Source: JABDPF01 sp037384065 (GTDB lineage Bacteria; Pseudomonadota; Gammaproteobacteria; Xanthomonadales; SZUA-36). From it: 57,162 nucleotides of DNA. The stretch lies in assembly GCA_037384065.1 (NCBI GenBank), contig JARROJ010000009.1, positions 1 through 57,162 on the forward strand, written 5' to 3'. The translations under genes and the position numbers were made by a program. Under the pieces are notes generated by a model that worked only from the letters and a program-made list of their open reading frames with translations, did not search any database and had not been told where the DNA came from. Shown piece after piece: positions 48,541 to 56,617 of this stretch (position 1 is its first letter; every line of letters begins with the position of its first letter).

Positions 48541-49834
48541 CTGCAACCCGGCGGCCCGGTCCGGCGGGGTCGCGCCCGGCATGCTGCTGACGGCGGCGCG
48601 CAGCGTGCTCGGCGAACTGCACGTCGTGCAACGGGATCCCGCGGCGGAACGCCGCGCCCTGGAGCGGCTGGCGGCCTGGTGTTACCAGTACAGCAGCCAG
48701 GTCGGCATCCTGGCGGACCGGGCCGGGCTGTTGCTGGAGGCCGGCGCCAGCGAACGCCTGTTCGGCGCCCCCGAACAGCTCGGCCGGCGCCTGGTGCGCG
48801 AACTCGGCGGCCTCGGCTACCACGCGGCGGCCGGCTCGGCCATTACTCCCGAGGCCGCCTGGCTGGCCGCGGGCGATGGCCGCCACATCGCCGCAACGGG
48901 CTGCATACGGCGCGACCTGGGCGCCACGCCGCTGCGCGATCTGCACCTGGACGCGGGCCAGGCCGCGGCCATGGAGCGCATGGGCTTTCGCCGCCTGCGC
49001 GACCTGTTGCGCCTGCCCAAGCGCGACCTGACCCGCCGCTTCGGGCCGGGCGTGCCGGATTACCTGGACCGCCTGCTCGGGGTTCGGCCCGACCCGCGCC
49101 CGCTCTACCGGCCGCCGGAGCAATTCGCCACGGTGCTCGAACTGCCGGCGGAAGTGCCCCACCGGCAGGCCCTGCTGTTTCCGCTCAAGCGCATGCTGGG
49201 CGAGCTGTGCGGCGTGCTGCGCGGCGGCGACGCGGCGGTCCAGTCGCTGACCGTCCGGCTGGCGCACGAGGATCACCCGGACAGCGAACTGGCGCTGGGC
49301 CTGCAGTCGCCGACCCAGGACCCCGATCGGCTGCTGGAGGTGCTGCGCGAGCGCCTGGAGCGCCTGCGCCTGCCGCAGGCCGTGCGGGCCATTCGCCTCG
49401 AGGCGCCCCGGCTGCTGAAGTTCAGCGCCGGCCAGGGCGCGCTGTTCCGCGATACGCCGGCCGAGCGGCAACAGGATATCGAGCAACTCGCCGAGCGCCT
49501 GCAGGCGCGCCTGGGCCGGCGTTCGGTGAGCGGCCTGGCCGGGGTCGAGGACCACCGCCCCGAATACAGCTGGCGCCCGCGCGCGCTGCACGAGCCGGCC
49601 GCCTGCGCGCCGCTGGCGCACCGCCCGGCCTGGCTGTTGCCGAAGCCGCGCCGCTGCGCCATCGCGGACTACGAGATCCTGGCCGGCCCGGAACGCATCG
49701 AGAGCGGCTGGTGGGACGGCCGCGACTGCCGGCGGGACTACTTCGTCGTCCGCGACCGGCACGGCTGCATCCTGTGGGCTTTTCAGGAATACAAGCCGCG
49801 ACGCGGCTGGTACCTCCACGGCATCTTCGCCTGA
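48362..49834 (+). CDS. imuB: Inactive Y-family polymerase homolog ImuB
   Basis: 490 aa from ATG 48362; ATG 48392 is an equal alternative, and neither has a ribosome site. It keeps the Y-family layout but lacks the catalytic acids: CWLAIRLPHLVLDL replaces the HVDMDAF motif and LLLEAGASERLFG replaces SLDE. ImuB is the mutasome hub that binds the beta clamp and brings in DnaE2 and ImuA. The C-terminal region includes RDYFVVRDRHGCILWAFQE, typical of ImuB. It overlaps the imuA frame by up to 179 bp. Confidence 0.9.
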   Translation: MRTPSLILAAMRHNRSSAEPCWLAIRLPHLVLDLHTRGQRERRIPVAVSDVVQRRERIIDCNPAARSGGVAPGMLLTAARSVLGELHVVQRDPAAERRALERLAAWCYQYSSQVGILADRAGLLLEAGASERLFGAPEQLGRRLVRELGGLGYHAAAGSAITPEAAWLAAGDGRHIAATGCIRRDLGATPLRDLHLDAGQAAAMERMGFRRLRDLLRLPKRDLTRRFGPGVPDYLDRLLGVRPDPRPLYRPPEQFATVLELPAEVPHRQALLFPLKRMLGELCGVLRGGDAAVQSLTVRLAHEDHPDSELALGLQSPTQDPDRLLEVLRERLERLRLPQAVRAIRLEAPRLLKFSAGQGALFRDTPAERQQDIEQLAERLQARLGRRSVSGLAGVEDHRPEYSWRPRALHEPAACAPLAHRPAWLLPKPRRCAIADYEILAGPERIESGWWDGRDCRRDYFVVRDRHGCILWAFQEYKPRRGWYLHGIFA

Positions 49835-49885
49835 CCCGTGCGTGGGCGCTCCTAGGTGCCGCCCGGCCGATGCTATGCTGGCGCC

Positions 49886-50482
49886 ATGCCGAATCGATTC
49901 ACCCCCGATGACGGTTTGCCGGTGGTCGAATTCTCCGACCGGGCCGCGTGGCGCGCCTGGCTCGAACGCCATCACGCCGCCGCGTCCGGCGCCTGGCTGA
50001 TCTTCTGGAAAGCGGACAGCGGGCAAGCCGGCATCGCCTACCGCGACGCCGTGCTCGAGGCTCTGTGCTACGGCTGGATCGACGGCATCAAACGGCGCGT
50101 GGACGAGCGGCGCTACACGCACCGGTTCACGCCCCGCCGGGCACGCAGCCGCTGGTCGGAACGGAACATCCGGTACGCCCGCGAACTGATCGACCAGGGG
50201 CTGATGCGGCCGCCCGGCCTGGCGGCGTTCGAGCAGCGCAGCCGCTACCCGGCCGCGCAGCGCGCGCAACGGGTGGCCGCCGCGCCGAGCCTGCCCGCAG
50301 AACTGGAACGCGCGATCCGCGCCAATCCCGACAGCTGGCGGAATTTCACGGCGCTCGCGCCCGGCTACCGCAAGCAGTATGTGCTGTGGCTGACGACCGC
50401 GAAGCGCGCGGACACGCGCGAGCGGCGCCTGCGCGAAGCGATCCGCCTGCTGGCATCCGGCCGCAAGCTGGGCATGAAATGA
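49886..50482 (+). CDS. YdeI/OmpD-associated (OmdA) family protein
   Basis: 198 aa. The CYGWIDGIKRRVDERRYTHRFTPRRARSRWSERNI stretch and YRKQYVLWLTTAKRADTRERRLREAI match the YdeI/OmpD-associated family sometimes named for bacteriocin protection; the biochemical role is unknown. ATG 49886 lies 6 bp after a TGC-TATGCT extended -10-like sequence (49871-49879), with no ribosome site. Confidence 0.85.
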   Translation: MPNRFTPDDGLPVVEFSDRAAWRAWLERHHAAASGAWLIFWKADSGQAGIAYRDAVLEALCYGWIDGIKRRVDERRYTHRFTPRRARSRWSERNIRYARELIDQGLMRPPGLAAFEQRSRYPAAQRAQRVAAAPSLPAELERAIRANPDSWRNFTALAPGYRKQYVLWLTTAKRADTRERRLREAIRLLASGRKLGMK

Positions 50483-50489
50483 GGCAACG

Positions 50490-50951
50490 ATGAAGCAACT
50501 GGAACTGACCCTCCCACCGGTGGCCGTGACCGTCCTGTACGGCGTGGCGATGTGGGGCATCGCGCACGTCGCGCCGCCGCAAGCCCTGCCGAAGGTTCTG
50601 ACCTTCACCGCCGCGGCGCTGTTTACCATCGGCTCCGGCGTGGTCGGCATCGCCGGCATCGTGGCCTTTCGTCGCGCCGGCACCACCGTCAACCCCCTGC
50701 AGCCCGGGAACAGCTCGGCGCTGGTGGTGGACGGCATCTACGGCTACACCCGGAACCCGATGTACCTGGCGCTCCTGATGCTGCTGTTCGCCTGGGGCAT
50801 CGCGCTGTCGAACCCCTGGTCGATGCTGTTCGCCTGGACCTTCATACCGTACATGAACCGCTTCCAGATCGGCCCGGAAGAACGGGCGATGGCGCGGCGG
50901 TTCGGCGCGGACTTCCTGCGCTACGCCGCCCGCGTGCGGCGCTGGATCTGA
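50490..50951 (+). CDS. Isoprenylcysteine carboxyl methyltransferase (ICMT)-family membrane protein
   Basis: 153 aa with three to four membrane helices and the ICMT/PEMT-family motif VDGIYGYTRNPMYLALLM followed by PEERAMARRFGADFLRYAARVRRW, the conserved SAM-binding C-terminal block. Substrate unknown in bacteria. Starts 7 bp after the YdeI-like gene with GAGG upstream. Confidence 0.88.
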   Translation: MKQLELTLPPVAVTVLYGVAMWGIAHVAPPQALPKVLTFTAAALFTIGSGVVGIAGIVAFRRAGTTVNPLQPGNSSALVVDGIYGYTRNPMYLALLMLLFAWGIALSNPWSMLFAWTFIPYMNRFQIGPEERAMARRFGADFLRYAARVRRWI

Positions 50952-51008
50952 GCCGCCGCCGCGCCGCTGCCGCAACACCCCGCGCCTGGGCTACAATCCG
51001 CATTGCCC

Positions 51009-51761
51009 ATGAAACGCCCCACCGCCATCATGCTGCTCGCCCTGCTGTGCCTGGCGCCGTTCGGCCCGGCCCGCGCCGAGCGCATCGTCGTCGCCGTCGC
51101 CGCGAACTTCACCGACACCGCGCAGCAGATCGCCGCGGCCTTCGAGCAGGCGTCCGGTCACCGGGCCGATCTGGTGCCCGGCTCGACCGGCAAGCACTTC
51201 GCCCAGATCGTGAACGGCGCCCCCTTCGACGTGCTGCTGGCGGCCGACCGCGCACGCCCCGAAACGCTCGAACGGCAGGGTCGTGTGCGGCCGGGCAGCC
51301 GGTTCACTTACGCGTTGGGCCGCCTGGCGCTGTGGCGCCCGCACGCGGAACGGGTCGCGCCGGGCGACCTGGTCGAAACGAGCACCTTCCGCCACCTCGC
51401 GCTGGCCAATCCGCGCCTCGCGCCCTACGGCCTCGCCGCGCGGCAGACGCTGGAGTCCCTCGGCCAGTGGGATCGCCTGCAGGATCGCCTGGTATTCGGC
51501 GAGAACGTCGGCCAGGCCTTCCGTTTCGTCGACAGCGGCGCCGCCGAACTGGGCTTCGTGGCGCTCGCGCAGCTGCGGCGGATCAACACCAATCCGGGCG
51601 CGTGGTGGCTCGTCCCGGAAACGCATCACGCGCCGATCGAGCAGCAGGCCGTGCTGCTGAGCGACGCGCCGCCCGCGGCGGCGTTTCTCGCCTTCCTGCG
51701 TGAAGAGCGGGCCCGCGGGATGATCCGTGCGGCCGGTTACGGGGTGCCGGATGTTCACTGA
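51009..51761 (+). CDS. modA: Molybdate ABC transporter, periplasmic binding protein
   Basis: 250 aa: signal peptide about 1-23 (cleaved after ARA), then AANFTDTAQQIAAAFEQASGH, GSTGKHFAQI, APFDVLLAAD and VDSGAAELGFVAL, the ModA pattern for binding molybdate or tungstate. TACAAT at 50992-50997 lies 11 bp before the ATG; an in-frame TTG at 51003 is an alternative start. Its stop overlaps modB by 11 bp. Confidence 0.93.
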   Translation: MKRPTAIMLLALLCLAPFGPARAERIVVAVAANFTDTAQQIAAAFEQASGHRADLVPGSTGKHFAQIVNGAPFDVLLAADRARPETLERQGRVRPGSRFTYALGRLALWRPHAERVAPGDLVETSTFRHLALANPRLAPYGLAARQTLESLGQWDRLQDRLVFGENVGQAFRFVDSGAAELGFVALAQLRRINTNPGAWWLVPETHHAPIEQQAVLLSDAPPAAAFLAFLREERARGMIRAAGYGVPDVH

Positions 51762-52431
51762 CGCGGACCTCACGGCCCTCTGGATCACGCTCAAACTCGC
51801 GCTGATCAGTACGATCATTCTGCTCGTCCTTGGCGCGCCGCTGGCCTGGTGGCTGGCCCGCTCGCGCTGGCGCTACCGCTTCGTCGCCGAGGCGATCGTG
51901 GCCCTGCCGCTGGTTCTGCCGCCCACCGTGCTCGGCTTTTACCTGCTGTTGCTGCTCGGTCCGCGCGGCCCGGTCGGCGCGACACTGGACGCGCTGGGCG
52001 GGCGCCCCCTGGCCTTTACCTTCACCGGACTGGTGATCGGCTCGGTGATCTACTCGCTGCCGTTCGTCGTCCAGCCGCTGCAGAATGCGTTCAGCGCGGT
52101 CGGCCGGCGCCCGCTGGAGGCCGCCGCCACGCTGCGGGCCTCACCGCTGGACCGGTTCGTCACGGTGGCGGTGCCGCTGGCCCGGCCGGGGTTCCTGACG
52201 GCCTGTGTCCTCGGTTTCGCCCACACGCTGGGCGAGTTCGGCGTGGTGCTGATGATCGGCGGCAACATTCCGGGACAGACCCGGGTCGCGTCGATCGCGA
52301 TCTACGACCACGTGGAAAGCCTGGACTACGTGCAGGCGCACTGGATGGCCGGCGCCCTGCTGCTGCTGTCGTTCCTGCTGCTGCTGGCGGTTTACGGGCT
52401 GAACCGGCGTTTCCGGGTGATCGGGCCGTGA
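51751..52431 (+). CDS. modB: Molybdate ABC transporter permease
   Basis: 226 aa permease with about five membrane helices; the EAA-type loop is in RRPLEAAATLRASPLDRFVTVAVPLARPG, and LGEFGVVLMIGGNIPGQTRVASIAIYD is typical of ModB. ATG 51751 is inside the modA end. Confidence 0.94.
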   Translation: MFTDADLTALWITLKLALISTIILLVLGAPLAWWLARSRWRYRFVAEAIVALPLVLPPTVLGFYLLLLLGPRGPVGATLDALGGRPLAFTFTGLVIGSVIYSLPFVVQPLQNAFSAVGRRPLEAAATLRASPLDRFVTVAVPLARPGFLTACVLGFAHTLGEFGVVLMIGGNIPGQTRVASIAIYDHVESLDYVQAHWMAGALLLLSFLLLLAVYGLNRRFRVIGP

Positions 52432-53495
52432 GCATCCGGGCCCGCTTCACGGTCGACCGGGGCGACTTTCGGCTCGACGTCGATCTCGAGCTGCCGTCGC
52501 GCGGCGTGACCTCCCTGTTCGGCCCGTCGGGCTGTGGCAAGACGACCCTGTTGCGGGCGATCGCCGGCCTGGACCGCCACCCCGGCGGCCGGCTGCGGTT
52601 CGGTGATCAGACCTGGCAGGACGACACGCGCTTCGTTCCGCCCCACCAGCGCCCCGTCGGCTACGTGTTCCAGGAGGCCAGCCTGTTCGAGCACCTCGAT
52701 GTGCGCGGTAACATCGACTACGGCGCAAAGCGCGTGCCGCCGGCCGAGCGCCGGGTCGAGGCGGCGCACGCCGTCGCGTTGCTGGACCTGGGCGCGCTGC
52801 TGGACCGCAAGCCCGAAAGCCTGTCGGGAGGCGAGCGCCAGCGCGTGGCGATCGCGCGGGCGCTGGCCGTCAGTCCGCGGTTGCTGCTGATGGACGAACC
52901 GCTCGCGGCCGTCGACCAGACGCGCAAGCAGGAAATCCTGCCGTACATCGAATCGCTGCATCGCGAACTGGACATCCCGGTCATTCACGTCAGCCACCTG
53001 CCGGACGAGGTCGCGCGCTTCGCCGACCGCCTGGTGCTGATGCGCGAGGGCCGCGTCCTGGCGGCGGGGGACGTCCACGACATGCTGACCCGCCTGGACC
53101 TGCCGCTGGCGCACGAGTCCCGCGCCGCGGCCGTTATCGACGCGGTGGTGACCGGGACCGACCCCGCCTACCACCTGACCCGCGTCGCGTTCGACGGCGG
53201 CGAACTGATGCTTTCGCGGTCCGGCCTGCCGACCGGCGCCCCGGTGCGGCTGCGCATCGAGGCCCGCGACGTGAGCCTGACGCTGGAGCGGCAGACCGGG
53301 ACCAGCATCCTGAACATCCTGGAAGCCGAAGTCGCGGAACTGCGCGCGGAGAACGATGCGCGCGTGGTCGTCCGCCTGATGGCCGGCCCGACGCCGCTGC
53401 TGGCGGGCATCACGCGCAAATCGGCCGAAGAACTCGGCCTGGCGCCCGGGCGGACGGTTTACGCGCAGGTCAAGAGCGTCGCCCTGCTCGGATGA
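52428..53495 (+). CDS. modC: Molybdate ABC transporter ATP-binding protein
   Basis: 355 aa ATPase. Walker A GPSGCGKTT, signature LSGGERQR, Walker B LLLMDEP and a C-terminal MOP (molybdate-binding) domain (about 290-355). GTG start at 52428 overlaps the modB stop (GTGA). No molybdoenzyme or modE gene is in the window. Confidence 0.94.
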   Translation: MSIRARFTVDRGDFRLDVDLELPSRGVTSLFGPSGCGKTTLLRAIAGLDRHPGGRLRFGDQTWQDDTRFVPPHQRPVGYVFQEASLFEHLDVRGNIDYGAKRVPPAERRVEAAHAVALLDLGALLDRKPESLSGGERQRVAIARALAVSPRLLLMDEPLAAVDQTRKQEILPYIESLHRELDIPVIHVSHLPDEVARFADRLVLMREGRVLAAGDVHDMLTRLDLPLAHESRAAAVIDAVVTGTDPAYHLTRVAFDGGELMLSRSGLPTGAPVRLRIEARDVSLTLERQTGTSILNILEAEVAELRAENDARVVVRLMAGPTPLLAGITRKSAEELGLAPGRTVYAQVKSVALLG

Positions 53496-53553
53496 GCCTC
53501 GCGGGGCGACGGAAACCGGTGCGCAAACGCCCGCCAACGATTATCATTGCACC

Positions 53554-53820
53554 ATGACCGAGAAAAGCCTGAACGAACTGCTCAATCAGCTCAACGAAGC
53601 GCTCGAGGGCATCGACGAAATCGATGACGATACGCGGCGACTCGTCGAAGACCTCGACGAGGACATCAACCGTCTGCTGGAGACCGATTCGCCGTTCGAC
53701 GATGTCGAGGGCGTCACCGACCGCGCGCGGGCCATTCAGAGCCAGTTCGCCGTCGAGCACCCGGTCGCCGACCGTTTTCTGCGCGAAATCATCGATGCCC
53801 TGGCCAAGGTCGGTATCTAG
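53554..53820 (+). CDS. DUF4404 family small acidic protein
   Basis: 88 aa, very acidic and helical (LNELLNQLNEALEGIDEIDDDTRRLVEDLDEDINRLLE, then FAVEHPVADRFLREIIDALAKVGI), matching DUF4404. TATCAT (53542-53547) ends 6 bp before its ATG and no ribosome site is seen. Function unknown. Confidence 0.85.
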   Translation: MTEKSLNELLNQLNEALEGIDEIDDDTRRLVEDLDEDINRLLETDSPFDDVEGVTDRARAIQSQFAVEHPVADRFLREIIDALAKVGI

Positions 53821-54517
53821 CCTCGCCCTGATCCTCTGCCTGTTCCTGCCGTCCGCGTATGCGGCCGAGCCGGCGTGCGTCGCCCTGCTGCACGGCCTGT
53901 GGCGCACCGAGGACTCGATGGCGAAGATGCAGGAGGGCCTGGTCGAGGCCGGCTTCGCGGTTCGCAACATCGCCTACGACTCGACCGGCAAGGCGATCGC
54001 GGAACTCGCCGCGGACACCGTGCCGCGGGCGGTCGCGGCCTGCGGCGGCGCGCCGCAGATTCATTTCGTCACGCATTCGATGGGCGGCATCCTGATTCGC
54101 CAGTACCTCTCCACGCATGAGATCGAGCGCCTGGGCCGCGTGGTCATGCTCGGTCCGCCGAACCAGGGCAGCGAAGTGGTCGATTTCTACGATGAGTTTC
54201 CGGCTTTCGAATGGTTCGCCGGCCCCGCCGGCCTGGAGCTCGGCACCGGCGCGGCGAGCGTTCCCCGCGCCCTGGGGCCGGTGCAATTCGACGTCGGCGT
54301 CATCGCCGGCACGCAATCGATCAACCTGATCCTGTCCGGCGTCGTTCTGCCGGACGCGGACGACGGCAAGGTCACCGTCGATGCGACCCGCGTCGAGGGC
54401 ATGAACGACCACCTCGAAATGCCCGTCACGCACGTGTTCATGATGCGCGACCCCGAGGTGATCGATCAGGTCGTCTATTACCTGGAACACGGCCGCTTTC
54501 GTCGCGAGGTAAACTAA
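53795..54517 (+). CDS. Secreted alpha/beta hydrolase, lipase-like
   Basis: 240 aa. Signal peptide about 1-21 (ends AYA), then an alpha/beta hydrolase fold with LLHGLWR and nucleophile Ser in VTHSMGG; Asp in DDGKVTVDATR and the His of PVTHVFMM complete the likely triad. Related proteins are annotated as triacylglycerol lipases; substrate unproven. ATG 53795 lies inside the end of the DUF4404 gene (26 bp overlap) because the signal peptide requires it. Confidence 0.85.
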   Translation: MPWPRSVSSLALILCLFLPSAYAAEPACVALLHGLWRTEDSMAKMQEGLVEAGFAVRNIAYDSTGKAIAELAADTVPRAVAACGGAPQIHFVTHSMGGILIRQYLSTHEIERLGRVVMLGPPNQGSEVVDFYDEFPAFEWFAGPAGLELGTGAASVPRALGPVQFDVGVIAGTQSINLILSGVVLPDADDGKVTVDATRVEGMNDHLEMPVTHVFMMRDPEVIDQVVYYLEHGRFRREVN

Positions 54518-54521
54518 CCGG

Positions 54522-55148
54522 ATGAACCTGCTCGGCAAACTGTTCCTCAAGGGGCTGGCGGTCGTGATTCCGGTGACGCTGACGCTGGCGATCCTGTGGT
54601 GGTTCGCGCGCACGGCCGAGCGCTTCCTGGGACAGATCCTGGTGCAACTGCTGCCCGAGGGCTGGTACGTGCCGGGCATGGGCCTCGTATCCGCGCTGGC
54701 GATCACGGTGCTGGTCGGACTGCTCACGCACGTGATCGTCTTCCAGAAACTGTTCGATTTCGGCGACGCACTGTTCCACCGCCTGCCGCTCGTCAAGACG
54801 ATCTACTCGGCGCTGAAGGATTTCATCGGCTACCTGAGCCCGGACAGCAAAGTCGCCGCGTCCAAGGTCGTCCTGGTGCGGTTGCCGGGCCACGAATTCG
54901 AACAGATCGGTTTCGTCACGCGGGAGGATTTCAGCAGCCTGCCATTGACGCCCACCGTGGACGATCCGGTCGCGGTCTACCTGCCGATGAGTTACCAGAT
55001 CGGGGGGTATACCCTGTTTCTGCCGCGCTCCTGCCTGACGCCGCTCGACGTTTCGTTCGAAGATGGCATGAAACTGGTCGTCACCGGCGCGGTCACAAGG
55101 GACAGCAAGCCGCAGATGGCGACGCAGAAAAAGGAGAAGATTGAATGA
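54522..55148 (+). CDS. DUF502 membrane protein
   Basis: 208 aa with two membrane helices (about 7-28 and 50-72) and the DUF502 stretch RLPLVKTIYSALKDFIGYLSPD, MSYQIGGYTLFLPRSCLTPLD. Function unknown. Starts 4 bp after the hydrolase; its TGA overlaps the next ATG. Confidence 0.9.
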   Translation: MNLLGKLFLKGLAVVIPVTLTLAILWWFARTAERFLGQILVQLLPEGWYVPGMGLVSALAITVLVGLLTHVIVFQKLFDFGDALFHRLPLVKTIYSALKDFIGYLSPDSKVAASKVVLVRLPGHEFEQIGFVTREDFSSLPLTPTVDDPVAVYLPMSYQIGGYTLFLPRSCLTPLDVSFEDGMKLVVTGAVTRDSKPQMATQKKEKIE

Positions 55149-56221
55149 TCCAGGGTAAATGGCTGCCGCTGCTGGTCAGCGCGATGGTACTCGGCGGGTG
55201 CGAAGCGCCCGAACCGGAAACCGGCACCGTCACCGGCACGATCAACTACCGCGAGCGCATCGCGCTGAGCCCCGAGGCGGTCGCGACGGTGACGCTGGAA
55301 GACGTCTCGCGCGCCGATGCGCCGGCAACGGTCATCGCGCGCCAGGAGATCACGAATCCCGGCGCACCGCCCATCGCCTTCGAAATCGAGTATCCGCTGA
55401 ACGCCATCGACGAGCGCATGAGTTACACGGTCCGCGCGCAGATCCGCGACCGCGGCCGCCTGATGTTGACCACCGATACGCACGCGCCGGTGCTGACCCG
55501 CGGCGGTGGCGACACGGTCGATCTCGCCCTGGTCGGAACGAACCGAAAACCGAACGTCAGCCCGACCGCGCCCGCGAAAAAATCGGCGCCGGATAACATC
55601 CTGGCCGGAATGCTCCACTACGTCGGCGATGCGCCGCTGTTTCGCGACTGCCGGAACAACAAGGTCTACCCGGTGGCCCGAGACGGCAAATACGAGGAAC
55701 TCGAACGCGCGTATTCCATTTCCGGAATCGAGCAGGGAGAGGAGTTGATGGTGAACGTGGAAGGCCGCCTGATCGTTCGGCCTTCCGTGAACCCTAATGA
55801 TAGAAAAGTCAAACTGTTAGTCGAATCTTTTATAGCGGTTTATCCTGACGAGAGTTGCAGCACCATGGTCGACGAACCCCTGGTCAATACCTACTGGAAA
55901 CTGGTCGAAGTGGCCGGAAACCCGGTCACCACGCCGGAGAACCAGCGCGAAGCCCACATGGTACTCGCCATCGAGGAATCCCGGGTGCAGGGCAATGCCG
56001 GGTGCAACCGCTTCTTCGGCAGCTACGAGGTCGACGGCGACAGCGTGTCGTTCAGCCAGACGGGTTCCACGATGATGGCCTGCCCCGAGGGCATGGATAC
56101 CGAAAAGGCCTTCCTGGCCGCACTCGAAAAAGTGGACCGTTACGAGATCGAGGGCCAGACCCTGGCCGTATACGGCGGCGACGAGGTGCTGGCCCGTTTC
56201 GAGGCGGTGCATCTGCCGTGA
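55145..56221 (+). CDS. Composite lipoprotein: YbaY-like, NlpE-like and META (HslJ) domains
   Basis: 358 aa. Lipobox LGGC (Cys19). Residues about 25-133 match the YbaY-type beta domain (VTGTINYRERIALSPEAVATVTLEDVS). Residues about 150-235 contain LFRDCRNNKVYPVARDGKYEELERAYS, similar to the C-terminal part of NlpE-like proteins. Residues about 245-358 form a META domain (NTYWKLVEVAGNPV, GNAGCNRFFGSYEVDGDSVSF, TMMACPEG) as in HslJ. The combination suggests an envelope stress or metal/oxidant response role (inference). About 54 bp of it (55796-55849) is only about one third GC. Confidence 0.85.
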   Translation: MIQGKWLPLLVSAMVLGGCEAPEPETGTVTGTINYRERIALSPEAVATVTLEDVSRADAPATVIARQEITNPGAPPIAFEIEYPLNAIDERMSYTVRAQIRDRGRLMLTTDTHAPVLTRGGGDTVDLALVGTNRKPNVSPTAPAKKSAPDNILAGMLHYVGDAPLFRDCRNNKVYPVARDGKYEELERAYSISGIEQGEELMVNVEGRLIVRPSVNPNDRKVKLLVESFIAVYPDESCSTMVDEPLVNTYWKLVEVAGNPVTTPENQREAHMVLAIEESRVQGNAGCNRFFGSYEVDGDSVSFSQTGSTMMACPEGMDTEKAFLAALEKVDRYEIEGQTLAVYGGDEVLARFEAVHLP

Positions 56222-56228
56222 ATTGCGG

Positions 56229-56264
56229 CGCGTAATCCACGCCAGGCCGTTGGCGTGGATCGCG
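56229..56264. repeat. Strong inverted repeat after the META lipoprotein gene
   Basis: ATCCACGCCA (56235-56244) pairs with TGGCGTGGAT (56251-56260); CGCG arms (56229-56232, 56261-56264) extend the stem beyond a 2-base bulge. It starts 8 bp after the stop and could protect or end the transcript, though no T-run follows. Confidence 0.6.
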
Positions 56265-56406
56265 GGTAGAAGCTTCGGCCAGATTCGCGCGGATCGCTTC
56301 GGGTGTGCGGGGTACTCGTAGAACCTCCCGCCAGGGTCACACGCGTCGCTTCAGGCGATCGGGTAGGCATCCCGGGAAACGCTCGAGCACGTCCTGTGTC
56401 GCTTGG

Positions 56407-56428
56407 ATGACGACATCCCTGTCGTCAT
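56407..56428. repeat. Inverted repeat ATGACGACA-TCCC-TGTCGTCAT
   Basis: A perfect 9-bp stem with a 4-base loop in noncoding sequence. Purpose unknown; could be a binding site or a hairpin. Confidence 0.45.
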
Positions 56429-56492
56429 ACATCCCCGGGACGCGCACCCGAACGCCCCGATACGCCTTCGAACAAGAAACCCTCATTTTTTC

Positions 56493-56566
56493 TGTGGGAG
56501 CGGCTTCAGCCGCGACAGGCGCCGGGTTTCCTCGAACAGCCTGTCGGGCCTGACAACCCTCCCCCA
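56493..56566. repeat. REP-like palindrome with a degraded inverted partner
   Basis: The unit at 56493-56517 begins TGTGGGA and has the palindrome GCGGCT-TC-AGCCGC followed by GACA, the pattern of REP repeats mobilised by RAYT transposases in Pseudomonas and Xanthomonadales. A poorer inverse-oriented match (TGTCGGGCCTGA... ending CTCCCCCA) lies at 56542-56566, so this may be an old paired REP (BIME-like). Confidence 0.65.
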
Positions 56567-56600
56567 GTGGGCGCCCCTCCTGTTTGAGTATTCTGTAATG

Positions 56601-56616
56601 CTGTATATTTATACAG
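56601..56616 (+). promoter_or_regulatory. LexA (SOS) box of dnaE2
   Basis: CTGTATATTTATACAG is a perfect CTGT-N8-ACAG operator. It ends one base before the dnaE2 ATG. TTGAGT (56584-56589) and TATTTA (56606-56611) are placed like the lexA promoter elements, so transcription should begin at about 56618. Confidence 0.92.
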
Positions 56617-56617
56617 T

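Larger units (their letters stand above)
56222..56617. other. 396-bp noncoding region before dnaE2
   Basis: No convincing gene is seen on either strand. It holds two perfect inverted repeats, a REP-like palindrome with a degraded inverted copy, and the dnaE2 promoter with its LexA box. Short frames exist but none has a known motif or ribosome site. Confidence 0.7.

Noticed and set aside
49886..50482. YdeI-like gene as a bacteriocin immunity system
   Set aside because: The family name is historical; there is no bacteriocin or toxin gene nearby.
48308..50737. 809-codon minus-strand frame opposite imuB and the YdeI-like gene
   Set aside because: Shadow frame crossing several real genes; no motifs.
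53535..53553. Fur-box-like sequence before DUF4404
   Set aside because: Only part of the 19-bp consensus matches, and the sequence is better explained as a -10 element.
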